From Pedobacter terrae (GTDB taxonomy: Bacteria; Bacteroidota; Bacteroidia; Sphingobacteriales; Sphingobacteriaceae): a DNA stretch of 64,000 nt. This document shows positions 44,486-54,412 of this stretch, piece after piece; positions within the stretch are counted from its first letter, which is position 1, and each line of letters starts with the position of its first letter. Under the pieces are notes generated by a model. It was not told the origin of the DNA. It made no database searches and saw only the letters and a program-made list of their open reading frames with translations. The position numbers and the translations under genes were made by a program. Location: NCBI RefSeq assembly GCF_900100705.1, contig NZ_FNCH01000008.1, positions 1 through 64,000 of the forward strand, read 5' to 3'.

Positions 44486-45373
44486 TCAATCAATTTTCAA
44501 CTGAGCATAATGGTTAATAAACCAATTTAATGCCGGGTTATTATTTGATTCCTTATAAGCCAATACGACCTCTGTGTTAATCGGGATGGATCCAAGCTCA
44601 ATAAAAGAAACTTTCAACTGGGCGTATTGCGTTTTTAACGATAGTGGCAAAATAGATACACCCAAGCCCGCTTCTACTAATTGCAGTATCGAGTGTACAT
44701 TGTTAGCTTCGTGGGTAATATCAGGACTAAAGCCCATTCTCTGGCAAATTTCTATAAGTTTCTGATTATACTGTGGGGCAAAATCTTTATTAAAGAAAAT
44801 AAACGGACTCTTGCTTAAAAAAGCAGCAAGTTCTTGCTGATTATCAATTTTGTGATCTGTACCGGCCAAAACCACCACAAAAGGATCGAAAAACAAGGAT
44901 TCTACTTTCAATTTATCAGATAACACAGGAGCTCTTAAAATCCCCACATCCAGGCCACCATGCTCCAGCGCGGTAATTTGGGCCAATGTAGGCACTTCGA
45001 ACAAACTCGTTTTGAGATAGGGAAATTCCTGATGCATTAATTTTAAAATTTCGGCCAGTTGCGATTGATAAACGGAACTGATATAACCAATCTTAAATTC
45101 ACCACTCACACCTTCATGAATTTTACGAACCACTTCTTTACTTTCTTCCAGCTTGGCAAACATAGTATCTATCTCATTTTTAAAGTATTTACCAGCGTTT
45201 GTTAAGGCAACCCGTTTATTATTCCGAAAAAACAACTGTACGCCAAGTTCTTCTTCCAATTCTTTAATCTGCCTGCTCAAAGGCGGTTGCGAAATAAAAA
45301 GTTTAGTGGCTGCTTTGGTAAAATGCAGTTCTTCTGCAACGGTTTTAAAATACAAAAGGTGTCTAAGTTCCAT
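44486..45373 (-). CDS. LysR-family transcriptional regulator
   Basis: A 295-residue LTTR: N-terminal winged HTH (MELRHLLYFKTVAEELHFTKAA...ISQPPLSRQIKELEEELG, residues about 1-60) and a periplasmic-binding-protein-like effector domain (about 90-290). Intact and full length. The C-terminal 33 codons have a degenerate second copy at 41561-41662. It is divergent from a methyltransferase gene, and a classic ATAC-N7-GTAT box lies directly before its start, so autoregulation and control of the methyltransferase are likely. Confidence 0.93.
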   Translation of the reverse strand: MELRHLLYFKTVAEELHFTKAATKLFISQPPLSRQIKELEEELGVQLFFRNNKRVALTNAGKYFKNEIDTMFAKLEESKEVVRKIHEGVSGEFKIGYISSVYQSQLAEILKLMHQEFPYLKTSLFEVPTLAQITALEHGGLDVGILRAPVLSDKLKVESLFFDPFVVVLAGTDHKIDNQQELAAFLSKSPFIFFNKDFAPQYNQKLIEICQRMGFSPDITHEANNVHSILQLVEAGLGVSILPLSLKTQYAQLKVSFIELGSIPINTEVVLAYKESNNNPALNWFINHYAQLKID

Positions 45374-45378
45374 ATCTA

Positions 45379-45397
45379 TAATACTTAAAAGGTATTA
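45379..45397. promoter_or_regulatory. LysR-type operator
   Basis: TAATAC-N7-GTATTA is a perfect inverted repeat with the T-N11-A core expected of LTTR binding sites. It lies 6 bases upstream of the lysR start and about 70 bases from the divergent methyltransferase start. Confidence 0.65.
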
Positions 45398-45464
45398 ATT
45401 TATGCAAAAATTGATATTTTACAAATATGATTAACAACGATAGCTTTACAAAAAATTAAAAGCA

Positions 45465-46187
45465 ATGAATAAGGATTATTCGCATAAAGCAACAAATGAG
45501 GAAATAAAGACAAGGTTCGACAGCGATGTAGAACGTTTCTCGAACCTGGATAGCGGTCAACAAACTACTATTGATGCACCACTTACCATGGAACTTTGCA
45601 CGGAGGCAGCCAAACACATTAATCCCAATGCAAAAGAACTATTGGATATTGGTTGTGGTGCAGGCAATTACACGTTAAAAATGCTCAGCAAAATCCCAAA
45701 CCTGAACTGTACACTCAACGATTTGAGTTTGCCCATGTTGGAACGTGCAAAAGACAGGGTATCGGCACAGACTACCGGAAAAATAACATTGATCCAGGAC
45801 GATATGCGTAACCTGAATTTGCCTGATAACCATTTCGATATTGTACTGGCCGCAGCAACCTTTCATCATTTGCGTACAGATGCCGATTGGGAAAATGTTT
45901 TCACCAAAATTTATAGAGCTTTAAAACCCGGTGGCAGTATCTGGATTTCGGACCTCATTGCACACGATTCAGTTTTGATTGATAAACTTTTTCAGGATCA
46001 ATACGGGGCTTACCTGGAAACACTTGGCGGTGAAACGTATAAACAAAAGGTATTAGATTATATCGAATATGAAGATACCCCACGCTCTCTGAATTATCAA
46101 CTGGCTTTGCTACAAAAAGTTGGGTTTAGTGTTACCGAGATCCTGCATAAGAACTGTTATTTTGCAGCATTTGGCGCAATAAAATAA
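45465..46187 (+). CDS. Class I SAM-dependent methyltransferase
   Basis: A 240-residue methyltransferase. Motif I is ELLDIGCGAGNYTLK at about 60-75, followed by CTLNDLSLPML, the acidic LIQDDMRNL and a motif IV-like FDIVLAAATFHHL, then LKPGGSIWISDL. The HHL and LKPGG features fit small-molecule or ubiquinone-type methyltransferases. Substrate unknown. Divergent from the LysR gene with an LTTR box between them, so probably its target. Confidence 0.88.
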   Translation: MNKDYSHKATNEEIKTRFDSDVERFSNLDSGQQTTIDAPLTMELCTEAAKHINPNAKELLDIGCGAGNYTLKMLSKIPNLNCTLNDLSLPMLERAKDRVSAQTTGKITLIQDDMRNLNLPDNHFDIVLAAATFHHLRTDADWENVFTKIYRALKPGGSIWISDLIAHDSVLIDKLFQDQYGAYLETLGGETYKQKVLDYIEYEDTPRSLNYQLALLQKVGFSVTEILHKNCYFAAFGAIK

Positions 46188-46402
46188 ATAGTAACCCTTC
46201 AGGGTAACATTTATACAAATAATCAAGCCCCATTAGCAATGCTGTAATCAACGCCAAAGCATATTCGTACTTTTTAACCAATTTATAGGAGCTTTAGACC
46301 TTTTTTGAAAGTGATTCTTGACCGAAATTTGCAGTCTAAATTTTATCAGAGCGGAATCATAATTAATTTGATTCCGCTGATCACTAACCCAAATTCATTA
46401 AG

Positions 46403-47092
46403 GTGGCTAATTATACAATCACATCAAACCCAAAAGGCTTTAAAACTGCTATTATACGGCTAATTGCCTATAGCGCATTCATTTTTCTGATTGCTGAATT
46501 TCTGAAATGGAACGTAAAACACGAAGCAGTAAGCAATAAGTTTAGTGAAGATTCTGCGGTAGAATATGTTCAGAGTATTTTGTTACTTTTAAGTTCAGGC
46601 ATTTTTCTCTATGCTTCTTTTAAGTATAAATCGCTATTTCCACTTTCTTTCGCCCTTTTTGCTTTTATGATGGCCTCTTTTATCAGGGAACAGGATGCTT
46701 TTTTAGACCAGCACGTGTATGATGGAGCTTGGCAAACCGGAGCATTTGGCCTGCTCTTGCTGGCAACTTTGCTTATTTACAGAAATAAAATACTCTTTTT
46801 CTCGAACTTAAATAATTTTGTAAACCAGTTCTCTTTTGGAATTTTATTATCAGGTATTGTAACTACTTATGTTTTTGCGCGCTTATATGGAAGAAAAGTT
46901 TTTTGGATGGCCGTTATGGAGGCGCAATATGCCCGTGATGTCAAAAATGTATCGGAAGAGTCTCTGGAACTTTTTGGCTATGCACTTATTTTTATTGCAA
47001 GCGTAGAGTTCTATCTATTCGCTAGTGCCAAAAACAGTGCAATAGCATTAAAAAAGCACCAAAGTCAAGAATCCTTACCCATTTCTGCCTGA
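46403..47092 (+). CDS. Unrecognised multi-pass membrane protein
   Basis: A 229-residue protein with about six hydrophobic segments (residues 17-33, 53-70, 75-95, 112-125, 142-165, 190-207). The conserved-looking stretch KNVSEESLELFGYALIFIA precedes the last helix. The frame begins with GTG at 46403; no ATG occurs for the next 90 codons, so GTG is the probable start. No domain is recognised. It stands between the methyltransferase and an S41 protease with no tight coupling to either. Confidence 0.65.
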   Translation: MANYTITSNPKGFKTAIIRLIAYSAFIFLIAEFLKWNVKHEAVSNKFSEDSAVEYVQSILLLLSSGIFLYASFKYKSLFPLSFALFAFMMASFIREQDAFLDQHVYDGAWQTGAFGLLLLATLLIYRNKILFFSNLNNFVNQFSFGILLSGIVTTYVFARLYGRKVFWMAVMEAQYARDVKNVSEESLELFGYALIFIASVEFYLFASAKNSAIALKKHQSQESLPISA

Positions 47093-47300
47093 TTTAACAT
47101 GAGTTCGGTTTAAGCGGACTGGCTTTGGCTTGTTTTGAGTAGAAATTGTCCGATAATCTAATAATAATAATGTCCGTTTCTTTTTTTAAGTATTTCGCTA
47201 TCCCGAATCCACGTTAATTATAAATTAACAGTATTCATTTGTTCATTTAACCGCTCTAGCTGAAGTTTAAAACTTAATACGCGCTTAACAATAGTAGTTT

Positions 47301-47308
47301 TAAGTTTG
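47301..47308 (+). promoter_or_regulatory. -7 promoter box of the S41 protease gene
   Basis: TAAGTTTG matches TAnnTTTG and lies 20 bases before the ATG at 47329, with AGAAGG as a possible ribosome-binding site between them. Confidence 0.5.
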
Positions 47309-47328
47309 TTGTTAAAAATCAGAAGGTT

Positions 47329-48729
47329 ATGAAAAAACGCTCTACTCACTTAAAAAGAATTGTTTATTACTGTTCTTATCTTATTATTCTGATCGTTTCC
47401 CTGCAATCCTGTAAAAAAGACAGCAAACAGCCCGATTATCCCGCTGGCAGTAATGAAAACATCAATACCTGGATACTCGACAGCCTAAAGCGTTATTACT
47501 ATTGGAATGAGCAGTTGCCTTCCGATCCAAATATCAGTTTATCGCCAAAAGATTTTTTTAATACCGTCCGCAATGCTTCCGATCGTTTCTCTTATATCAA
47601 TATCCCAAATGATGCCACAACCATTACCCCCAACAACCGGAACTTTGGGTTTGATTATGTAACCGTTAGCGACCAGAATAGTGCAAAAGTAATTGGGATT
47701 ATCAAACTGGTTTTAAAAGATTCTCCTGCATCAAGGGCGGGTTTAAAACGTGGAGATTACATCAGTAAGATCAATGGGAAAATTCTAACATCAACCAATG
47801 CACAGGCCTTGCAGGACGAAATTTTAAGCGGCGACCACTTTTCGCTTGGTCTGGCAGAGCAGAACAACAATGTATGGACAGATACTCGTACCGTAGAACT
47901 GACCAAAGGCATAATTCTCGATCAAAAAGAAATCAGTAAAGTGCTGGAAAGTGCTGGAAAAAAAATCGGCTACCTCTATTTTCTTGATTTTAATGGTGGT
48001 TTGGCCAGTTCATTGACTCCGGTTTTCAATAATTTCAAATCGGAAGGCATTACCGATCTGATTCTTGACTTACGCTATAATTCTGGCGGACAAGTAGCAG
48101 AAGCGGCGGCAATATGTGCCATGGTTGCACAAAATATAACTTACGATAAAGCATTCATCACCTATAAAGGCAATAAAAACGGTGGAACCAGAACAGAATC
48201 GATCGGCACTGCAGCTACTTTCGATCGAACGGTAAACTTCAATGTTTTGCTTCAGCAAAACCTGGGTTTAAGCAAGGTTTATATCTTGTCAACAGCTTCC
48301 ACTGCATCAGCTTCGGAAGTGATGATCAACAATTTAAAACCCTTTATCCAGGTGATACAGATCGGTGAAAAAACCAGGGGAAAAGATGAAGCATCCTTTA
48401 GGATATTTGATGCCCGAAACCCAAAACAGGTCAATTGGGAAATACATCCGATCGTTTATAAACTGTTTAATGCACAGGGAAGCGGGAATTACAGTGCTGG
48501 TATCCCACCAGATGTAGCTGTAAATGAAATTAATACTTTACCCCTGCTCCCATTTGGCGATCAGAACGATCCGCTGGTAAAGACAGCAATAGCAAGAATA
48601 AGCGGCAAAGTAACCAAAACCAGAATTGATCTTAACACAATGCTTTTGGGGGCTTTTCGTCCCGGAAATATTTTAATGGATTCGAGGGCCGAATCTGCGC
48701 AACAGGGCATGGTTATTACCCACCGCTAA
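47329..48729 (+). CDS. S41-family lipoprotein peptidase with PDZ domain
   Basis: A 466-residue lipoprotein, lipobox LQSC with Cys28, facing the periplasm or cell surface. A PDZ domain (about 110-190; SPASRAGLKRGDYISKING) precedes the C-terminal processing peptidase domain with DLILDLRYNSGGQ and the catalytic serine region STASTASASEVMINNL, the lysine following in the usual GEKTRGK segment. Thus a serine-lysine dyad tail-specific protease. The substrate is unknown. Monocistronic with its own promoter. Confidence 0.92.
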   Translation: MKKRSTHLKRIVYYCSYLIILIVSLQSCKKDSKQPDYPAGSNENINTWILDSLKRYYYWNEQLPSDPNISLSPKDFFNTVRNASDRFSYINIPNDATTITPNNRNFGFDYVTVSDQNSAKVIGIIKLVLKDSPASRAGLKRGDYISKINGKILTSTNAQALQDEILSGDHFSLGLAEQNNNVWTDTRTVELTKGIILDQKEISKVLESAGKKIGYLYFLDFNGGLASSLTPVFNNFKSEGITDLILDLRYNSGGQVAEAAAICAMVAQNITYDKAFITYKGNKNGGTRTESIGTAATFDRTVNFNVLLQQNLGLSKVYILSTASTASASEVMINNLKPFIQVIQIGEKTRGKDEASFRIFDARNPKQVNWEIHPIVYKLFNAQGSGNYSAGIPPDVAVNEINTLPLLPFGDQNDPLVKTAIARISGKVTKTRIDLNTMLLGAFRPGNILMDSRAESAQQGMVITHR

Positions 48730-48806
48730 ACAAGTCAGAAAAGGTCTTATTAGCTTAACATTAACTTTAAATGCAAGCTGTAATTTGCATCCGTTAACCG
48801 CTACTC

Positions 48807-49397
48807 ATGGAAAAGTTGGAAGATTTTAAAAATATAAAACTCCTGAATGCATTGAAAGCTTGAGATTCGGCCGCTTTTAATGAAATTTACCACAGGTACC
48901 GCCAAAAGATATTTGGTTATGCTTACCATTTTACCCGCTGCCGCGAAGAAGCCGAAGAACTTACACAAGATAGCTTTGTCAGACTTTGGGAAAACAGGGC
49001 TAAAGTAGATCCCGAAAAAAATTTCGATGCTTTTCTTTATACCCTGATCCGCAATAATTTTTTGGGCAGACTCCGTAAAAAAGCGAGAGAAAAAGCTTAT
49101 AGCTGCGAAAATTTAGTACAGGAGCAATCTTTTAATGCGATTGAAGATGAACTTGATGCGAAAGAATCGAAACAACTGGCTCATAAAGCGATAGAAAGTC
49201 TTTCTCCGCAAGTAAAAAAAATATACCTGCTGAGCCGTAATGACTACCATACCCATGAAGAAATATCGCAACTGATGGGCATTTCTAAAAACACGGTCAA
49301 CAATCACCTTAAAAAATCGCTGGGTATCATGCGAAAATACTTTAAGACTTATTCGCCAGAAACGATAATATCGTTGGTAGTAATGATATTTTGCTGA
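48807..49397 (+). pseudogene. ECF sigma factor interrupted by an in-frame TGA
   Basis: From ATG 48807 the frame reads a complete FecI-like sigma factor of 196 codons, broken only by TGA at codon 19 (48861-48863). The context NALKA-stop-DSAAFNEIYHRY fits LK.GD..AF..IY.RY, so the stop stands where glycine is expected; one G-to-T change (GGA to TGA) explains it. The rest is intact: EEAEELTQDSFVRLWENR in region 2 and SPQVKKIYLLSRNDYHTHEE plus the recognition helix in region 4. The first later in-frame start, TTG 49062, would lose region 2. A sequencing error must be excluded. Confidence 0.85.
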
Positions 49398-49862
49398 GCG
49401 GTTCGAGTAAGGCGTAGAGCGCGGAACATTGCGCGTTTGCAACCATGATCATCGCGACTGAAGCATTTTTTGGTTCTCGACTGCTTTGCACTTCGCTCGA
49501 AACGATGATAGCCAGGGAGATATTTCCATTAAATCTACTGGCCATTCATATCGATTTTTATACAATAAATTATCCCTGAAGATGAACAAGTCTCATTAAA
49601 TTTTTCGCGTTCCCGTGCCTTCGTGGCCAAATTAGCTTAAATTTTATTTGATCTTCTATCATTTAACCAACACGGAATTAAGAGCATTAAGCTTTAAAGT
49701 TAACGCCTAAAATACCCGCTAACCGTTCATTGCCAATTGATTATTGGTTATTAATTGACAATTAAATCCTCTTTTAAAAAAAATCTTCTCCCGTTATAGC
49801 TGTATGCCAAGTCTCGCGCATATATACAGTAGTGCGCAGCATAAAAGCTTACAAATATTAAA
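49398..49862. other. Gene-free interval between sigma and fecR
   Basis: About 465 bases without a gene, unusually long for a sigma-fecR junction. Near 49440-49515 it resembles the dispersed palindromic repeats (gcgactgaag ... cttcgctcgaaacgatgat) in degenerate form. No promoter box was clear before the fecR start. Confidence 0.4.
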
Positions 49863-50885
49863 GTGAAAGAAAACATTAAAATACTATTTGAACATTATTT
49901 AGCAGGAAAAACCACGCTGGAACAAGAAAAAATCCTGATGGAGTATCTGGCCGATCCGGCAAACGCAGATAGTGAATTTCATGGCGTAATGGAAAAGGCC
50001 TGGGCAGAACAAAAAAGCGAAACCGATCATTCCTTAACTGCTGTCCAAGGCCTGGCAGAGATATGGAATAAAGTTGAAGAACGCAAACCACAAATCAGAT
50101 CAAGCTTCTCTCTTTTAAAATATGCTGCAGCAATTGTAGTAATTATTTCTGCAGCGCTAGGCTGGTATACATTTAAGAACGCGCAACAACCTATACCAAT
50201 AGACGTTGCCTTTTTAAGTAAAACCACTCAAAAAGGCGAAAAAGTAAAATTGATTTTGCCTGATAGTTCTGTTGTATACCTTGGTACTGGAAGTAAACTC
50301 ACCTGGCCATCACATTTTGCTAAGGGTAAACTCAGAAGTATCCGATTAGAAGGTGAAGCTTTTTTTGAAGTAAAACATGATACCAAAAGCCCTTTTATAG
50401 TACATAGCGGTCAAATGCAGACCAGGGTTTTAGGTACTTCATTTAACATATATGCCTACCCTAAAGATGGTACTTTCAGTGTTGCAGTAAGAACCGGAAA
50501 AGTAGGCGTTTCAGAAAACCGTGATGGTAAATTAAAACATTTATCACTCCTCACTCCAGGAATGAAGTTATTATATCATTTAAAGGCACACGATTATACT
50601 GTAAGTAATGAGCGCATCACCGAAGTAAATGCATGGATTAAAAACAGCTTTGCTTTTAAGGATATAGCGCTGCCCAATATTTTTAAGTCATTAGAAAGGT
50701 ATTACAATGTGCATTTTGAACTGAAGACCAATAAACTAAACCAGTGCAGGTTTAATGCCACGTTTACTAACAAAAGTATTAGCGATGTAATGGAAGAAAT
50801 CCGTGTGATGAGCGGCAAAAAAATAAAATATAAAATAGATACTGCAAACAAAACAATAACCGTATGGGGGGAGGGCTGTCAATGA
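49863..50885 (+). CDS. FecR-type anti-sigma factor
   Basis: A 340-residue anti-sigma factor. Cytoplasmic part about 1-85, one membrane helix (about 86-105), then the FecR domain with VKLILPDSSVVYLGTGSKL and LEGEAFFEVKHDTKSPFIVHS, and a C-terminal DUF4974 domain. The start is GTG at 49863; it gives the typical MKENIKILFEHYLAGKTT opening and no ATG lies nearby. Its partner sigma factor upstream carries a nonsense codon, so this FecR may be without a working sigma unless another one serves it. Confidence 0.92.
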   Translation: MKENIKILFEHYLAGKTTLEQEKILMEYLADPANADSEFHGVMEKAWAEQKSETDHSLTAVQGLAEIWNKVEERKPQIRSSFSLLKYAAAIVVIISAALGWYTFKNAQQPIPIDVAFLSKTTQKGEKVKLILPDSSVVYLGTGSKLTWPSHFAKGKLRSIRLEGEAFFEVKHDTKSPFIVHSGQMQTRVLGTSFNIYAYPKDGTFSVAVRTGKVGVSENRDGKLKHLSLLTPGMKLLYHLKAHDYTVSNERITEVNAWIKNSFAFKDIALPNIFKSLERYYNVHFELKTNKLNQCRFNATFTNKSISDVMEEIRVMSGKKIKYKIDTANKTITVWGEGCQ

Positions 50886-51052
50886 TGAGTTAGCGATATG
50901 CTATAGCGCTGCAAAAAGCGCAATTAACCGGATTTATACCTACGAAAAACAAATTAAACCTCTTTCATGAACAAGGAGCCGGATTGCTCGAACAACCCAG
51001 CTCCTAAAACAAAAGTTTTTAACCCGTGAGAATTAAAAAACATCTTGAACCT

Positions 51053-54000
51053 ATGAAAATAGGATTTTACGACTATATAAAAGAATATTTTATCAATTTG
51101 GATTACCGCCCTATAGTAGCGATAATGGTATTGTGTACCTTTTTATTTAACCAGGGCATGGCAAGCAGCTTTGCGCAAACGCCTAAAGAAAGCGGTTTGA
51201 GTATTAATATAGCCGCTAAAAGTATACATGAAGCACTTTCATTATTAGAGGATAAAGCAGGGTTTTCCATCAATTACAACAGATCGATTTTTAGCCCGAA
51301 CGAAAAAATAAACCTTGAGGTAAAGAATATGCCACTTGAGTTAATCCTCAAGAAAATATTGTTGGGCACCAAAGTAACATATCGGTTTGCTGATGCCAAT
51401 ACCATATTGCTTTATAAATTACCAGATCCGGTAAAACCGGGCCGGATATCAGGAAAAATATTCGACGAAAAAGGTGAAACACTTCCTGGTGCTTCGATAA
51501 AAATTATCGAAACGGGTAAAGCTACCCAAACCGCCAGCGACGGAAGTTATAGCATCAACGCAGAACCTGGCACCTATACGGTAGAAATCAGTTATATTTC
51601 ATTTGTGACCCAACGCATCAGTGATGTGACGGTAAAGGCCGATAAAGCTACGCCTTTGGATATTTCTTTAAAACCCGATGCAAAAGGGCTTAAGGATGTT
51701 TTGGTAACCGCCACATACAAAAAAGCATCAGTTGAAGGCTTATTAACCCGTCAGAAAAATGCCTCCGAGATCAGTAATGGAATCAGTGCCGAACAGATTT
51801 CGAGAACACCAGATAAAAACATAGGCGAAAGTTTAAAACGCATTAGTGGGGTGAGTTCAGTAGATAATAAAATGGTTTTGGTACGCGGTATAGGCGAGCG
51901 TTACAATACTGCCCAGCTAGATGGCATTACCTTGCCAAGTACTGAGGCGCAAACCCGTAACTTCTCCTTTGATTTAATTCCATCTAATTTAGTTGATAAC
52001 GTAGTGGTGAGTAAAACCGTTACGCCAGATATGAGCAATAGTTTCGGTGGTGGTTTAATCCAGATTGCTACCAAAGACATCCCTACCGAGAATTTTATAA
52101 GTTTTACGGCAGGTACTGCTTATAACGATCAAAGTACAGGCAAAGATTTTTTAAGTCATAAAAGAGGCAAATATGATTATTTCGGTTTTGATGATGGCAG
52201 CAGAAAATTCCCAACAGATTTGCAGCATACCGAACCAACCGTTACACCAAATAACACACTAACGCCAGAGCAATATGCACAAAAGATAAAAGCCCAGAGC
52301 CAGAAATTTACCAACGACAACTTTACGATGTATAAATATAAAACGGCTCCATCGCAAAATTATCAGTTTACAATCGGAAGGATTATCAAAATAGATACCA
52401 CGAACAATAAAAAGCTTGGTGTTACAGGTTCATTAAATTACCGCAATACCCAGAACATTAACATTGTTGAACAAATTACCAGGAGTGAATGGAATATTAA
52501 TACGCAAAATAATGGAGGCAAATATATGTTTAATACCACTTTGGCGGCTATGCTTAATGTTGGATTACAGCTGGATAAAAATAAGTTTAGCTTTCGCAAT
52601 ACCTATTCGCACATATATAACAATGATTTGATGAGAATAGCTGGATACGATAACATAGATGGATATGACTTTTTTACAAAAGGATTAAAACCTAATGCCA
52701 TTACCGAAACTGATGATCCTACTTATACAGACCTTTTACAAAATAAGTTAAACGGCCAGCATCAGGTTGGCAAAGTGAAATTAGAGTGGAACTTATCACG
52801 TACATCAATAGATCGTAAAGAAAAAGACATGGGCATTACCACTCAAAATTTGAAGCAAATAGGTAATGATTATGAATATTTTTATCAGGCAAGCGGACAA
52901 AGAGAAGGATATATTAAACCTACCTCCCGACATAATTATAGCAATACAGAGCACCATTTTTCATGGGGCGGTGATGCAAGTATGCCCTTCAAAGCCGGCC
53001 CTTTAAGCAATAACATCAAAACCGGTTATTTTGGCATTCATAAGCAAGGCACATTAAATTGGGACATTGTTTCGCTGGTTCAGAATGCCAATATTCCTGA
53101 CAGTTTAAGGAATATCCCGATTGGGCAGATGATTGATCCAGCTAAAATTGGCGACAATGGCTACAATTACTTTATCAGTCCTTATTATTTAAATGGATAT
53201 CAAGGAAAAAGTATTACCCAGGCAGGCTACCTGATGTTAGATAATCGTTTCGCTGAGCAATTACGCTTAGTTTGGGGAGTTAGAGCCGAATACTATAAAT
53301 ACACTGAACTTCGTAACGATATAAATGTAAAAGGAACCAGTTCATTTTTACTACCGGACGAAAAAAAATGGCGTTGGTTACCATCTGCAAACCTAACTTA
53401 CAGCCCTACCAAAGAAATTAATATCAGGGCAGCATTTTCAAACGCTGTGGTACGACCTGAGCTGATGGATAACAGCCAGTTCTTTAGATATGACCCGATG
53501 TTCGATGCACTTTTAGGAAATGCAGGTATAGCCAGTACCCAAATTAAAAATTACGACTTTAAATTAGAGTGGTTTCCTGGTCTTGGCGAAATTATTTCTG
53601 CAAGTGCATTTTATAAAAAATTTGATAAGCCAGTTGAGTTAACCTATAGCCTATCCAACGGAGTTGGTTTATATTATATCAAAAATTCTGACGAAGCAAA
53701 AGTTTATGGTTTAGAGTTCGAATTGAGAAAAAATCTTGGTTTTATTAGCAGCAATAGCCTGCTATCCCGTTTAACGCTGTACAGCAACCTCACTTTACAA
53801 AAAGCAGATGTTGTGGGTACCTACAAAGCTACTGGGACTAATGGAGAAAGCATTAATGTAAGTTCCAAAACAAAAAGAAACATGTATGGCCAGGCACCTT
53901 ATCTGATTAACGCCGGCCTGCAATACCTGGATCAACATTTTGGCTTTAACGTTGCCTATAATAAATCAGGCCGTAAAACGACACTTGTCAGTCCCGAACT

Positions 54001-54298
54001 TCAGCGTATTGAATATGAAAGTCCAAGAGATCAGATTGATGCACAAATCAGTTATAAATTTTACAAAAACAGGTTTGAAGTGAAAGTTAATGCGGGTAAC
54101 CTCCTCAATAAAGCTTCAGTGATCTATAGAAATACAGGAAGTTATGAGAAAAACCCTGACTTTAATGTAAGTGCCGATTATAGCACACAATACGTTTTGA
54201 AGCCAGGTTTTACCGACAAATTTGAGGATGGAGATCAGATCATGTTTTCTCAAAAATTTGGACGCACTTATAGCACTTCTATTACCTATAATTTTTAA
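51053..54298 (+). CDS. TonB-dependent receptor with STN domain, not SusC type
   Basis: A 1081-residue outer-membrane receptor. The order is signal peptide, STN domain (about 55-125), CarboxypepD-regulatory-like domain (about 130-215), plug with RGIGERYNTAQLDGITLPST, and a long barrel ending in phenylalanine. It lacks the SusC signature, and no SusD follows; instead two lipoprotein genes do. The frame opens with GTG at 51026, but ATG 51053 is preferred. STN plus the upstream fecR indicate surface signalling. The ligand is unknown; a metal chelate or small peptide would fit this class. Confidence 0.92.
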   Translation: MKIGFYDYIKEYFINLDYRPIVAIMVLCTFLFNQGMASSFAQTPKESGLSINIAAKSIHEALSLLEDKAGFSINYNRSIFSPNEKINLEVKNMPLELILKKILLGTKVTYRFADANTILLYKLPDPVKPGRISGKIFDEKGETLPGASIKIIETGKATQTASDGSYSINAEPGTYTVEISYISFVTQRISDVTVKADKATPLDISLKPDAKGLKDVLVTATYKKASVEGLLTRQKNASEISNGISAEQISRTPDKNIGESLKRISGVSSVDNKMVLVRGIGERYNTAQLDGITLPSTEAQTRNFSFDLIPSNLVDNVVVSKTVTPDMSNSFGGGLIQIATKDIPTENFISFTAGTAYNDQSTGKDFLSHKRGKYDYFGFDDGSRKFPTDLQHTEPTVTPNNTLTPEQYAQKIKAQSQKFTNDNFTMYKYKTAPSQNYQFTIGRIIKIDTTNNKKLGVTGSLNYRNTQNINIVEQITRSEWNINTQNNGGKYMFNTTLAAMLNVGLQLDKNKFSFRNTYSHIYNNDLMRIAGYDNIDGYDFFTKGLKPNAITETDDPTYTDLLQNKLNGQHQVGKVKLEWNLSRTSIDRKEKDMGITTQNLKQIGNDYEYFYQASGQREGYIKPTSRHNYSNTEHHFSWGGDASMPFKAGPLSNNIKTGYFGIHKQGTLNWDIVSLVQNANIPDSLRNIPIGQMIDPAKIGDNGYNYFISPYYLNGYQGKSITQAGYLMLDNRFAEQLRLVWGVRAEYYKYTELRNDINVKGTSSFLLPDEKKWRWLPSANLTYSPTKEINIRAAFSNAVVRPELMDNSQFFRYDPMFDALLGNAGIASTQIKNYDFKLEWFPGLGEIISASAFYKKFDKPVELTYSLSNGVGLYYIKNSDEAKVYGLEFELRKNLGFISSNSLLSRLTLYSNLTLQKADVVGTYKATGTNGESINVSSKTKRNMYGQAPYLINAGLQYLDQHFGFNVAYNKSGRKTTLVSPELQRIEYESPRDQIDAQISYKFYKNRFEVKVNAGNLLNKASVIYRNTGSYEKNPDFNVSADYSTQYVLKPGFTDKFEDGDQIMFSQKFGRTYSTSITYNF

Positions 54299-54377
54299 AC
54301 CTACCATGAAAAACAATATAAATAAACTTAAACCTTCAAAAAGGAAAGGAGGAACAAAGTTTCCTGCATAGCCATAA

Positions 54378-54412
54378 AAAAACGAAAGGTTGTACTAGAA
54401 CCCTTCGTTTAA
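54378..54412 (+). terminator. Weak terminator or processing hairpin
   Basis: AAACGAAAGG (54380-54389) pairs with CCCTTCGTTT (54401-54410) with one mismatch. No long T-run follows, so it may be a partial terminator. The rest of the 374-base gap to the next gene shows only AT-rich sequence and a possible 21-codon frame at 54306 that I do not call. Confidence 0.4.

Noticed and set aside
54306-54371. 21-codon frame after the TonB receptor gene
   Set aside because: Lysine-rich and too short to judge; no homologue, no conserved feature and a weak hairpin follows. Not called.
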